From: Raffaelea ambrosiae
Lineage: Eukaryota; Ascomycota; Sordariomycetes; Ophiostomatales; Ophiostomataceae
NCBI GenBank assembly: GCA_002778195.1
Contig: PCDI01000007.1
Coordinates: forward strand, 605,127 to 669,126
Direction of reading: 5' to 3'
DNA length: 64,000 bases
Under the pieces are notes generated by a model that did not search any database, had not been told where the DNA came from, and saw only the letters and a list, made by a program, of their open reading frames with translations. This document shows positions 31,801-43,422 of this stretch, in pieces. The position numbers and the translations under genes were made by a program. Each line of letters begins with the position of its first letter. Position 1 is the first letter of the stretch.

Positions 31801-34800
31801 AATTGGGGGTCCTGCTGGCTTGGCTCGTTGTTGTATTTCCTAGGTCTACCGACAGGACGCTTGTTCTCGCTGTCGGCGGCGGTCTCGGGGTAGTTGACCA
31901 CGAATCGGCCTGCCCGGCGAAAGAGGGGACTCGCGGCATGGTCGTAGAATGGTGCATTCAGCACCTCGATATTCGACGACAGTTTGCGCCGGCCCCGTGT
32001 CGTTGGCTGCTGAGAAGGAGGGTCTTTGTCCACGGCACGCAAAAGAGCCATCCCGGCCTCCGTGGGCATGAACGCCTCGGGTACGTAGGGCTCCGGGTAG
32101 TGGTCCTGGATTTGCTTCTTGACAGCCTTGGCAGCCTCCGACTGCGGATCCTCGCCCGGGCGAATGAGCATGCGGCAGTAGAGGAAACGGCCCTTGTCAT
32201 CGCGAAACCCAAAGGTGTGCTCTTCCATCTGCTTCGCAGTTTCCAGTTTCTTAACGGTCATCTTGGTGATGTTGAGCGTGGGCGGGTCCTCGTCCGGGAA
32301 CGTCTTGGTGTAGAGGCCATAGACTGCATACCACAGGGAACGGTCACTGGGGAAGATGCCGCCCGACTCGTCGACAAGGTGCTTGATGATCTCGGATGTC
32401 CTCTGTGTGCGCAACGCAAAGACGGTCGTTTTAGGTGACTTTTGAGCCGCCGGCATTCGGAAGTGGCGAGGCGTCGACAGCTCGGCCTGTTGTGCGTGGC
32501 TGTTCGTCTGCGGCTCGGGTGGAGCTTCATAATGAGGCTGGGGCAGAGAAGACGCTGCATTGGGTTCCTGGTCCTCTTCTTGGTCTGGACCAGCACGAAC
32601 GGCTGCAGACATGGCGAGATCTTGTTGCTCGTTGTCTTCTTCGCTGCCGCATTCGCCTGCCTTTCGTCGCTTGCTTGGCGGACCGCCCGCCTCCTCTGCC
32701 GTATCCTCACCCTCAGCAGCATCACGGCCCCGTTTCAAAGAAGCACTCCCATTGCCGACAGCGCTTTTGTTGCCAGTCACGAACCGGGCGGCGCCCCTGT
32801 GTTGTGTGCCAATAGTATTGATGGCCGATGTCACGGCCTTCCGAATTGTGTTGGTAATGTCAACTTGGCTGCTCGTTGCCGCCTGATCCCTTTGAAGATT
32901 GTCCTGAACAGCGGTAGCAATGTTCTGCACTAGGCCTCGAGGCACGGTTGCATGGCCCTTCCTTCCAGCCAGACCAAAGAGTCTGCGGCTGGCCCCGCCA
33001 AAGTCGCGCAGGGGAGTCTGCTGCCCGGACGAAGGCGAAATGGGCGAAGATGGTTCCAGAGTGTCTCTGACAGACCCAGAGTTACGAGTCGATTGCCTGA
33101 GCTTCGCCTTTATCTCTCTGGCCCTCAGCTTCTCCTCTCTCAGATTGGCGGCCCTCTCCTGTTTTTGTCTGATCCGTTCGAGGCGTTCGAGGCGCTCGGC
33201 CTCCCTTTCCCGCTCCCGACGTTCAATTTCGGTCGTGTCAGGTGGCACATAGTTGGGGTTACACGACGTTCTGGCCTTTGTCTGGTGGTATTGCAATCCT
33301 CCCAAGTTTTTCCATGTGCCGTTGCACTGCTCACAGACAAACAGCTCCTGTGCGTCGGTAGCCTTGGCTGCCTTTGTCTTCTTTGGCCGGCCCCTGGCTC
33401 GCGCCGTAGTTGCTTCTTCGTCGTCATCTTGGATTGTCTCTTGCTCTGCACTTGGAGCTGCGGCTTGGACAGCGTCTTGCGACACGTCTTCGGCTACATT
33501 TGTCTGCTTGTCTTTTTCTGCCCCATTCCCGTTTCGCAGCTGAACCAAATCGTCCAAGAGCGCCGTGGCTTGTTGTTGGTTCTCGCCGTCCTGGTCCAAG
33601 ATAAACACATATGGCCAGGTGGGAGTGGACTCTCGTTTCCGCTTCTGCCTCTTGTTTTGTTTTCCGCTGTCTTCTTTGGCTTGCAAAAGAAGGGCTTGGC
33701 CATCCCCTCCCGGTGCACTTCGAATGGCTGGCGCGTCGACTATGCTGTCCACAGGAATGGCCATTGGCTCCTTGCCAGCAGCACCTTCAAAGGTGAAGAG
33801 CAAGGTCTTGTCATCCCCATTGATAGCCAAGCGGCCAGGTGAGCCGTTGAATCTGCAGGCGACACCAGCGGGCTGAGAAGAGTGTTCGCAGTCTTCCGCC
33901 GCACTTGCTGTTTGATTTTGGGCATTTGGGTCGTCTCGGAGAAACTCGGCAGTTTTAAGCTGCTCCATGCGGAAGCAGACCACCAGAGACCTTCTGAATC
34001 GGCCTCGCCGTTTCTTCTTTGGCACGAGTTTGCCAAACCTCACCATTGGATTCGACATCCTGCTATTCTCAGTATCCTCGCCATCAGCCGGTGTGTCCTC
34101 CAGTTGCAACTGCAGGCCGTCTCCTTCTGGTTCCAGAATACTCGAACCAACAGTCTCATCCACGTCCATCTTGTCGTCAACGATGGCCGCCTCTTTTTCA
34201 TGGACGGTGGCTGCAATTTCTGGTTCGGCAACAGCGTCCGCCTCCAGTTCCTGTTCAGCTTCTTGTTCTTTCCCAGGCTCAGGCCCAGGCTCCGCTTGCT
34301 CCAGTTCCAATTCAGGTGCTGGCTCTGCCGGCTCAACTGATGCTTCTGGTGCTCTGTCTACCAACACCAGCTCCATCTGCTGTCTGCCCATGATCTGCCG
34401 TCGATGGTATGGCCTCTTCTTGGGACCAGACTCCACGATGGCATGGCTGGCAAGCTCAGACAGGGATCCGCATTCTGTCTGATTCGCCAGGGCCTCGGGC
34501 AGCGGTGCGAAGCCGTCCAAGCAATTCACCCCCCCCGACAGATCTTGCTGCGATGAAGGATGCACAGGCTTGAACCGCGAGCTTCTGTTCTTTCGCAGGA
34601 AGTCCGTGTTGCCGCTGATCTGGTAACGAGCGAGATGCTCGGGCTGGTTGTTGTCTCGAGCCATGTCGGCCAACAACGACAGAAAGTAGCGATAGAAGGA
34701 GCCGTCTTCCATGAGAGCGCGGCTGATCTGCGGTGCTGTGACGCCTTCGGGCCCCGCCTGCTGGACGGCCTCGGAGACCAGGTTGATCAGAGGCATCCCC

Positions 34801-36310
34801 GGCGACCACGGTACGACGGCAGAGGTCTCGTCCTCATCGTCACCCTCGTCATCCTCGTCGTCCTCGTCATAGTCTTCGTTCTGGGGTTCTAAGGTACCCT
34901 GCCGTTCCTTTTGCTTCCTGATCTTCTCCAGTCGGTCCCTTTTTGCCACCCGTCTCTTTGAGCCAGCGGCCAGATACAAATCCCACTCCTCCTTGGTGGG
35001 CTCCCGCTCGAATTTGATGCAGTCTTTGAAGAGGCGGCGCTCGTCCTGGCGTACGGCGGCGACGTAGCGGAAGATACCAGCGGAAGAGAACTCGCGGCAG
35101 GTTTTGGCCAAGGTCTTCATCTGCCACCGCATGCCATGAATGCCGAGCTTCTGCTTCACGTCGGTCAGGCGGATGACGCCCCAGGCTTTGATGATGGCGA
35201 TAATGGTCTGGCCAAAAGAGGCAAACTCAATGGTCTCGCCGGTCCAGCGGTTGCACCAGGGCACAGGGTGAAGGTCTTTGGCCAGAAACTCGGGCGAGAG
35301 ATCAATCGTTGCCGATGATGATTTTGTTCCAGCTGCCGTCGCCGCCGGAGCAGCCGACGATCCGGACCCGGACGGCTCGGCGTCTGGTAGCTCGACCGGA
35401 GCGAACCCGGTCAGCCACAGCATGCTGGTGCGGAAGCCGCGGGCGATGGTGGTGCGTTTTACGGCATAGCCCTTCTGGGCAAGAAAGTCGGTGCGTTTCG
35501 GTACAGAGCGCTTGTCCTGGTTGACGAGGGCGCGCAGGTCGGCTTGCAGGATGCCCTTTTCACGGGCGGAGGCAATGCCGAGAAGCAGCTTCCACTCCAA
35601 GAGCGGCAGGCGCTTGTAGTCGACATCGTGGCCAGTCAGAGTGAACCAGAGCACCTGTTCGGAGGCGTACAGCCGCGGCCGCGTGCCTGGCTGCTCGGGT
35701 GGTAGATCTGCGCCCTTTTTGGGAGCAGCTCGCCGTCTGCCTGGTGCTGGTGCCGGTGTTGACGGCGGCTGAGTATCTGCGTCTTTCGCAGGCAGCTCGG
35801 GCTTTGCTTCGGGCATGGCGAGGACATCGTCCAGGGACAGCATAGTGCCATTGCTGTTGCCCGCGCCGTTGCGTCCTAGACGAATCTCGGACCGCTCTAT
35901 CAGCCAGCCCCAGACTTTGCGGGCTAGCTGCAAGTCTGCCTCGGAGCCGTAAGCTGTGCTGGCATCCGGTGCTGTTTCTGCAGCTTCATCCTCGGGAGCT
36001 GTGGCATCGCCGGAGAGCTTCGGCGTACGTTGCTTGACTGCTTTGCCAGCACTGCCATTTTCTTGGTTCCCGGCATAAAAACGGGACACGGCAGCTATGA
36101 AGTCCGTTGCAGACAGGCCTGTTTTGGGATATCACGTTAGCACGCGGAACTGGGGGAGAAAAATCGCCTCGAGAGCTACCATAGAGCTTCTGTGGGTCAT
36201 CCTGTGGTAGTAGCAAGGGAAAAGAAAAACAGGCTGAACACACCTATTTCGCCGCTGTAGGCAGTCTCTGCCACGAGCCAGTCCAGCAGCTCGTCGAGTC
36301 CTTTAGCCAT
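28824..36310 (-). CDS. TFIIIC largest subunit, B-block binding (tau138/Tfc3 type)
   Basis: DNA-contacting subunit of TFIIIC, which recognises the B box of tRNA genes and recruits TFIIIB and Pol III. I read two exons, 36310-36244 and 36118-28824, giving about 2453 residues; the second exon is 7.3 kb without a break. The first exon encodes MAKGLDELLDWLVAE, and joining at 36244/36118 gives SGEIGLSATDFIAAVSRFYAG. The B-block winged-helix region is near residues 130-250: PRLYASEQVLWFTLTGHDVDYKRLPLLEW, then LVNQDKRSVPKRTDFLAQKGYAVKRTT. Further in are a zinc-finger-like CEQCNGTWKNLGGLQYHQTKA, AT-hook-like RGRPKK and VGRPRKY, an RG/GR patch (GRGGRGGSSVRGRGNGRSRG) and acidic, Lys-rich low-complexity spacers. 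The C-terminus MDNWRMICGVD is compact. It is longer than the yeast protein (about 1160 residues), as usual in filamentous fungi. Confidence 0.88.
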
Positions 36311-36875
36311 GGTGGCGTGCAGTGACACGTCATGTCTTTTTGTTGTCTATCCGTAGATGGTGCCTTGACTTGTCACCTAAGAAGGCGAAGCTCGTAAGCG
36401 CGTAGGAGTGTTGATGGAAGAAAAGCGTGATGCTTGATTAAAAAAAAGGTGTACGAGGAAAAAAAAAGAAATGAGAATTTAGCAAAGGCGGGGCTCGAAC
36501 ACAAGGCGTTGGCGCGTTCTTGCTAAAAGACTAGCGCGATCTGTTCCCCACAAAACTACGAGTCAAGCAGCAGCTAGCAACACGGTGCGATGGGTATCAT
36601 GCTCCAGGAAGTTGCTCTGTGACGTCGTAAGCCAAACCCAAAAATTCGAATCCAACATGGGATACAGAGGCCGATCGTGGACACGTCTGTGATCCACGTT
36701 TCTTTGCCCCTGGCTTGTTCGTCGAGAACAATATCACGTGACGAACTCGTCACAAGTTTCTTGACAAAGACACAAACTTTTCTCTATTCTATGGTATCAT
36801 ATAACTACGCAAAATTCCGTCATGTAAAAGACAGATTAAATACAAAGAAAGTGGGGGGGGAGACAAGAGAGAGAA
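36311..36875. other. intergenic region between TFIIIC and CCDC137-like genes
   Basis: TFIIIC upstream region plus the 3' region of the next minus-strand gene, with a TCACGTGA at 36734. A B-box-like GTTCGAGCCCC occurs on the minus strand near 36490, but no cloverleaf could be folded around it. Confidence 0.6.
36734..36741. promoter_or_regulatory. palindromic E-box TCACGTGA upstream of TFIIIC
   Basis: A perfect 8-bp palindrome, 424 bp before the TFIIIC start codon. Confidence 0.5.
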
Positions 36876-38093
36876 TCACTCTGCTTTTGCAGCTGTCCTG
36901 GCACGTTGTTGTTTCCGGCCTTCGTTCCGCTTCCGGTAGGCGGCCAGGACATCTTTGCGGGCCGCCAGCAGCTCCTCTTGCTCGGCCCGTCCAGCCGTTG
37001 CCAGCGCACGTGGGATATCGGGAACGGATTTCCGGGAAACCACGTTGTCCTCGTCATCCACGACCTCGCCGTCCTTGGCGGCCATCGCCCGCTTCTTCAT
37101 TTCCAGGCGCGCAAACTTTTTGCTGTTGATCTTGGTCAGCTGGGGTGGGGCTTCGACCGAACCGTGGATGCCGGCCCGGAGGCCCTTGCCACTGCTGGCG
37201 GCCGCCTTCTTGGCGTTGAACTCGGCCCACATGTCGCCGCCGTTGAGGTTTTTGGCGCGGTTCTTCTTGCCCTTCTTGCTGGCAGTCGCGGCGGCGGCTT
37301 CGCGCTCAAAGTCGAGGCGCCATTTGACGCCGACGGTCTCGTCGAGCTCGAGGTCGCGTTCGTCCACGAGATCGCGGGCATCTTCTTCTTGTTCCTGAAT
37401 CTTGCGCTCCTCCTCGTGCCAGACAGCATACAATTTGTGCATCTGGCGCTCCTTCTTGGTGCGGTAGGTCTTGGCAATGCCGAGGGGGTCGACGTTGCCG
37501 CCCTTGCCTTTGATGAGACCGCCGAGCGGGAGGGCGGCATCGACACGGGCGGCGTAGTCACGGAGGCGCTCGCCGGGGTTGATGGTTGGTATGGCGGGCT
37601 TTTCCGGGGCGGCAGTGGCAGCGGCGGCGGCAGCCGGGGCATTCTCTGCACCGTCTTTGGACTCGTTCTTCTTTCCCTTGCCCTTGCCCTTCTTTTCCGG
37701 TACGCCGTCGTCCAGGCCAGAACGGATACGCTTGCCGTTGGCCACGGCCATTAACCGCCGAAACGCGCGCGGTGTGTCTTTGCCGTCGGCGGCGCCATCT
37801 GCAGATTGGCCGGCCCGTTTCCGCTTGGTTCCTCTTGCTGTGCCGGCATTGTTTGACGGTTTTGGTGCGGCGGCTCCTTTGCCTGCTCCTGTTTTCTTCT
37901 GGTCCTGCTTCCTAACTCCTCCCACCGGTAGTGGTCGTGCAATTTGAGAGGGTGGTAGGTCGAATCTGTTGAGGAAGAGGAGGCATATCAGTTTTCGGGT
38001 TCGTCTGAGCAGAACCCAGCGAGGGGAAGATCGTGGCTGGCATAGGACTCACAAAGAAAGGTCCCGCTCTCGGCGGGTATGTTTGTGGGGCAT
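36876..38093 (-). CDS. CCDC137-like basic coiled-coil protein, probably nucleolar
   Basis: I read two exons, 38093-38053 and 37965-36876, giving about 376 residues. The 41-nt first exon encodes MPHKHTRRERDLS; the junction then gives LFDLPPSQIARPLPVGG. Without this exon the long frame has no ATG, so the start is well supported. The protein is Lys/Arg/Ala-rich with a PGERLRDYAARVDAALP motif, then a charged helical stretch (TYRTKKERQMHKLYAVWHEEERKIQEQEED) and a basic tail. The GE..DYAARVDAAL region resembles the GESDGAYIHRM segment of animal CCDC137. Related fungal proteins have, as I recall, been mislabelled as urease accessory proteins; nothing here resembles UreD. The nucleolar role is inferred from composition and from its neighbours. 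A TCACGTGA lies about 195 bp upstream. Confidence 0.8.
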
Positions 38094-38286
38094 TGTAAAA
38101 GCAGAGAAGCCGAAAGTTCTACAGAGAAATCCGCGGATACAGAAGAATGCTGTGTTGTTCTCCTTGTGCGAAAGGATGTCGTGTAGCAGAGGTTACAAAA
38201 AAAACCAATAGTGGTAAATTTGGAAGAAGGCTGGCAGAAAAAAAAAGTCGATAAGAAAAAAGGCGGAGAGTTGATAAGACATGGTC

Positions 38287-38294
38287 TCACGTGA
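38287..38294. promoter_or_regulatory. palindromic E-box TCACGTGA upstream of CCDC137-like gene
   Basis: A perfect palindrome, 194 bp before the start codon at 38093. Confidence 0.5.
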
Positions 38295-40615
38295 CTCCAG
38301 ATTCCTGTTGGGTATTTCGAACCTTCTTCATCTGCTAGGCTATGTCATGCAAATCCTTCCACATTCTCAATTTTATTTCGTATTCTTCTTTCCTTTATTC
38401 TCTTTGCATTTTCTTTCTGTCTTGCCCCCTTCTGCTTTCTGCTGTTCCTGCGTGGAAATGTACACTGTTGGGGGGTTGACTTCGAAAGAGCCGCGAATGG
38501 TGGTGGGCCCGAAAAAGTCTTGGCAAAGCTCCACTCGGACGTTCGGCCATCCCACTTGCGACCGTATTTTAAGTCTAAGAATGGGACCGTTCAGCCCCTT
38601 GGACTGGCGGGTCCGTGGAACGAGAACCAGACCGCCAGAAGTGTTTGCAGTACGGGTTTTTTGCGATTCTGCAGACGCCGTTCTACGTCTAACCCTGAAC
38701 ACATTGATCCTGCACCGGCTGTGCCTCGTTCCTGCTTTCTTCTTCCCCGCAGCCTGACCTGTAAATTTTCTTTGCCTTTACCTTTCCTTCCAATCGTCGT
38801 CCAGTCGTCGTCAAATCTAATTTGGTATTCGGTGAGATACGTAATGGACGACGGAAGCATACGTAGCTCTTCTCCAGGCAGCAGGAAAGAAACAAGAGTC
38901 TTACCAACCCGTTTCTCCTAAGAATGTTGTATGTACGTATAAGAGACAGGGAAGAGCAATAAGCACTAAGAGGATTTGCTTTGTTGTACGAGTACACGCA
39001 CATTGGCCACGGGATGCATCCTTCACCTGAATAGACAAGAACAGTGCAGGTCGCCGGGTTCTGTGCCGCACAACTGCAACAGACGGCAATGACGACGGCT
39101 GTTAATAAATGCTATTGTAGTTGGCCCCAACTAGGCAGCTCAAGGTTCTGCCGAGACTGTTGAAGAAAACGCAGCACCACGTCCACCGAGCCACTAGAGG
39201 GTCGCCGTTGTCACATGTGGTCTGCAAACCGACGTCGACTCGGAGTTTGGCCAAATCTGGACTGGTCTTATTGCATGGTTTGATACTGTATCTTACATAC
39301 GGTGGACTATGAGCCCTCTGTTTCTGGGCAGATGCGTCTGAGCTACGCCGTCCGGCAGTTTTCGTCGTATGGATTTGTTTCTCCAAAGGACCCTTTTCAT
39401 TGCCTCGTCCTACGAGTACATAACTAGTACTCCAATCTTCTCTCGGATCGTGTCCACACTATCATACTCCTCTGCCCAGTATCCTGCCGGCATCCAAGTC
39501 TTGGCATTATCCATACACCCGGCTGCTGGCTAAATATGCCCGGCCGACTACTGTCTTTCCCACGATTGCGACAGTCTACTGCACAAAGGGCATAGTTAAT
39601 ATCCAGCTGTGGCGCTCCCAATGTCTGGACGAGCCGAAAGGGGCAGAAAAAAAGCTTGTCTTGCGTCGTTTGCTTGCCGTCTCGTAATTTTGGATTTCTG
39701 TCATGCAGGATTCTACCCCTGTCGAACAAAAACACGGCCACTTCCCACGCGCGCCAGCTGCGACCTGGATGCGCCCTTTTGTTTTGGTCAAGGTGCCCTG
39801 TTCGTGTGTGAGTAGGCCCATTGTAGTGCTTGCTGACTGGTCTCTTATCTTGCCGTAGAGACCAGCTAGAAACAAAAGGCACACGGCAGCCAACGCCGAC
39901 GCCATCGTCTCTTTTCTTTTACACACACACTCTTTTCACAATTCTCGGCTCTTGGCTCTTCTCTTCTCATCTTTTCTTATTTTCAGTTCTATTTCTGTCT
40001 TTGTGCTTACACGCCAACGTAATCGATTTTCCTTTCCCCCTAATTCACCAAAGATAACTCCCGAGACGACGCTGGTCTGCTTTTCCTGCTTCTTAATAGC
40101 CCTGCCATCTTCTTTTCGGCTCGGTAATAACTTGCGACTCGGGACGGTGTGTACTGCTGTACCTCCCTTTTTGGTTTTGTTTTTGTTTCGCCTACCGTCT
40201 AATTCCTTCGAGGCAAACCAAATAGGAAAAATAAGCCCGCCAAAAAATAGACGAGGCGGTGCAAAAAGGGAACACTCCCCCCCCCCTCCTCTTTCTTTGC
40301 CGGTTGTCTGGGGTGTCAAGACAAATCGGGAAGGTCTTCGAAGCGTCCCAGTTGGTCTTTTGTTCATGGGACCACGGATTCAAGTCTCCAAGACACTGCT
40401 GCCCGACATAGCTTAGCGACGATGTTGTTGGTCTGACCGGCCTTTGTTGTATTCCCCCGGGCCGGACTTTAAATCGTGAGCCGTTGACGGTTCAGAACTC
40501 GACCAGGACACTGTCAGAGGCAGCAACTGGCCTCGCGTTACATTTTCGACTCGGGCTGGTTGTGATCTTGGTTGCCTTCCGCCCCAGTCCCGTCTGCAGA
40601 CTCACTATTGGGACA

Positions 40616-40623
40616 TATAAATA
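40616..40623 (+). promoter_or_regulatory. TATA box TATAAATA of the Aim6-like gene
   Basis: An exact match to the TATAWAWR consensus, 110 bp before the ATG. Confidence 0.6.
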
Positions 40624-40669
40624 CGAGGAAAGGAGGCCGGCATCGCCCACCCAACATCGGCTCGCCTTC

Positions 40670-40730
40670 CTCACTGCTATCCCCGTTCTTTGATACAAAC
40701 TCACTGCTATCCTCATTCTTTGATACCAAA
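40670..40730 (+). repeat. 30-bp tandem duplication in the Aim6-like 5' leader
   Basis: The units CTCACTGCTATCCCCGTTCT.. (40670-40699) and CTCACTGCTATCCTCATTCT.. (40700-40729) differ at only about three positions and end just before the ATG at 40733. The duplication probably lies in the 5' UTR. Confidence 0.85.
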
Positions 40731-40732
40731 AA

Positions 40733-42318
40733 ATGGCATTATTCGAGCTCTCAACAAAACCTTCGGTCATCCCCGTTGGGACTGCCCCTGAAAGAAGCAG
40801 CAGCAGAGGACCGGCCAAGCCGTCCGTCCTCGAGCTTTCTCCTGCTTCTGTACAGAGGGAGAGAGTCAACGACCATGAAGACGACTCTGCCTCGCGACCG
40901 ACATCGCGCAGTCCGGAAGGCGGCTCGCCCCGCAGCAGTCGCCGGCTGTCCATACAGACGGGGCCGCTGGGATTCTCCCCGGTCCGTCGCATAGCCAGCT
41001 CGTACCGCATCCGCTCCTCTCGAAGCCGGAAGCATGACTACGCCGCCGTGGCCAACGACGAGGTCACGGCCGATGACTCGGGTGACGACGATGACCATTA
41101 CTTGGTCGAGGAGGACACATGGATCTCACAGGGCTCGCGTCCCAGCCGCCGGAGGCGGAGGTGGCTCGTCTGCACCAGCATTGGCTGCGGCATCTTACTG
41201 TACGTGTTGTCCACTGTGCATCCCCCCATGCCGGCAATTCCCACTAACAAACATCCAGCATCACGCTCCTCATCCTCAACGCATTGCTCTTCGTGTCCCG
41301 TTCCTACCGCAACGAGCCCGATCCGGACGCAATCTTTGGCAACTGGGGCCAGGCCGGCAGCGGCACGGAGGACCGTGCCTGGTACCCGACGGACTTTTTG
41401 CGCGACGTCGTGCCCGTCCCTTGCCACTCGCACAACGACTACTGGCGCAACGTGCCGCTCTTCTCGGCGCTGCACGCCGGCTGCATCGGCGTCGAGGCCG
41501 ACGTCTTTGAGGTGGGCGGCGACAGCCTGCTGGTCGGCCACAAGCGTGCCGGGCTGAGCCCCAACCGCACGCTCGAGTCGCTGTACATTGACCCGCTGGT
41601 GGACCTGCTCACCCGCGCGAACACGCCGCCGATGGGCACGGGCCCGAACCAGACCCGGGTGCCGGGCACCCAGGCCGGCCCCCACGGCGTGTTCGACATG
41701 GACCCGCACCAGACGCTGGTCCTGCTGATCGACTTCAAGACGGACGGCGCGTCGACGTACGACAAGGTGTGGGACAAGCTGGCGCCGCTGCGGTCGCGCG
41801 GGTGGCTGACGACGTACACCGAGGGGGGCGTCGGCGGGGTCGAGGGCGTGGTCGAGGGCCCCGTGACGGTGGTCGCCTCGGGCAGCGCGCGCTTCGACGT
41901 GATCCTCCGGAACGCCGCCCCCGGCACCCACGGCACCAACGGCACCAACGGCACGCGCCGCCGCACGCAGCGGGACATCTTTTACGACGCGCCGCTGGTC
42001 CACCTCGACGATGTCGACGACGCGCACGCGTACAACCGGACCAACTCGTACTATGCGAGCGTGAAGCTCAGCCAGGCCGTCGGCCCCGTCTGGCTCGGCG
42101 GCGGGCTGCGGGGGGCGCAGCGGCGGCAGGTGCGGCACCAGATACGGGAGGCGCACCGGCGCGGGCTGCTGGCGCGGTACTGGAGCCTGCCGTCGTGGCC
42201 GATCCACTTCCGGAACCGGGTGTGGGAGCAGCTGTTGGGCGAAGGGCTGGACATGCTGAATGTGGACGACGTGCAGGGTGCGGCGAAGCGGGACTGGACG
42301 AAGGATGCATGGTTGTGA
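40733..42318 (+). CDS. aim6: Aim6-like PLC-type phosphodiesterase with a membrane anchor
   Basis: I read two exons, 40733-41199 and 41259-42318, giving about 508 residues. A long, polar, Ser/Arg-rich N-terminus (about 145 residues) is followed by one hydrophobic segment around residues 148-172, which the phase-2 intron splits (..GCGILL / ITLLILNALLFV). The C-terminal domain is the PLC-like phosphodiesterase TIM barrel: CHSHNDYW with H212 and H214, then GVEADV with E235 and D237, VGHKRAGLSPNRTLESLYIDPL, and a late IHFRNRVWEQLLGEGLDMLNVDDV. It matches yeast Aim6, a protein of unknown substrate named from a mitochondrial inheritance screen. Predicted type II membrane protein. A Gly-Thr-Asn repeat (HGTNGTNGT) near 41930-41955 looks like a recent insertion in a surface loop. 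Confidence 0.88.
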
Positions 42319-43422
42319 GAGGCGGAAAAAAAAGGCGGAAAAAAAAAACAGATGACGAAAGACTCGACAGAAACAACATGATCAACATGAACAACATGAA
42401 CAGAGGTGGCCAGAGAAGAGTCAGCCCCCGGGCTCGTTTTCGGTTCGTTTTTTTACCATGGTACCCTCCCATTGATTCCAAGACCCCAAGACTCCCACAG
42501 AGTTGCCTTTTCAGGAAACTTGTGTCGAAGCCTTCCGTGTCGGAGAAATCTGACTGGCCTCTGCGGGGGCTCTGAGTGGCGCCTCGGGCTCTGCGCTGAT
42601 CACTCACGTCCCTGTCATCATGCGTGGATGGCATGCCAAGCCTCTGATGGGCGTGACCGATAGACACATCTCCGCGAGGTGCTCGTGGATGCGGCATCCG
42701 GAACATCGGCAGCGTCCGCAGATGAGAGCGGGACCCAGCCGCAAGTTGCGACGGTTTTCTGTTGTGCCAAGAGGGTTCGTTCGTGGTACGGGGTTTTCTA
42801 GCCCGAGATGCCGGGTTAAATCCGAAGAACATAGTTACTCGTAGACGTTAGAGTAATAGCTAACTGTAAGACACGGCAAGCAAATAGCCACGGCGATGAC
42901 TGTTTCTCTAGTTCGCTTTTCAGGGCAGTTTGGAGAGGGCCGTTTGGTCTGCCGACCACTCTCCATTTTTATGTGTTACTTTTTTGGTAATGATGGGAGG
43001 AGCAATCGTACCGAACGAGCTACACTTTGCGGGGTTCTCAACTTGGCGGCATTCCGTCCGCAACTCGTTGTGGAATAAAAGCTCTCCAGCCCCCATGCCT
43101 TTCGTAGACATACATTTACACCAAGGCCATCCTACTGAGCACAGCATTGTTGTCTGCATGCAACCGTTGTCTCCCTGTGTCCGTCCAGCACGATCATTAT
43201 CGCCAACCAGTCCGGCCGTGACCCGACAAACTCGCTAGCAGACAAACAGCGTTGTCCGACCTCGGCAGACTCTTTCTTCGGCATCGTCATCCACAGCTCC
43301 ACCACCGAATTGTCGCGGGCTTTTTCGTAAAAGGGTTTAGTTGTCCATTGCTTCACCTCCAAAAACCCGAATCGGTAGACACGCACAACTTTTGTGTTCT
43401 TTCCGTCTTCCCCATCGATACC
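42319..43422. other. intergenic region upstream of cyanase
   Basis: No gene is recognised. The last 150 bp are CT-rich and probably form the cyanase promoter and leader. Confidence 0.6.

Larger units (their letters stand above)
38094..40732. other. divergent intergenic region, CCDC137-like / Aim6-like
   Basis: 2.6 kb with no supported gene. Minus-strand frames at 38373-38702 and 38591-38860 have balanced amino-acid composition (for example LKIRSQVGWPNVRVELCQDF) and might be parts of a spliced gene, but no family is recognised and no good splice pair joins them. CT-rich DNA at 39900-40060 looks like a leader. Confidence 0.5.

Noticed and set aside
36480..36560. Possible tRNA on the minus strand (GTTCGAGCCCC, TAGTTTTGTGG)
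   Set aside because: B-box and A-box-like words are present, but the T stem and acceptor stem do not pair and the apparent body is too short, so no cloverleaf can be drawn.
36876..38093. Urease accessory protein label for the basic protein
   Set aside because: No UreD-like features; it is Lys/Ala-rich and coiled-coil with a CCDC137-like motif.
38373..38860. Minus-strand gene upstream of the CCDC137-like gene
   Set aside because: Two overlapping frames have fair composition, but no ATG-to-stop model with good splice sites could be made and no family is recognised.
40320..40400. tRNA-like words (CCCAGTTGG, GGATTCAAGTC) before the Aim6-like gene
   Set aside because: A 5-bp end pairing exists, but the T arm mispairs and the length is about 61 nt.
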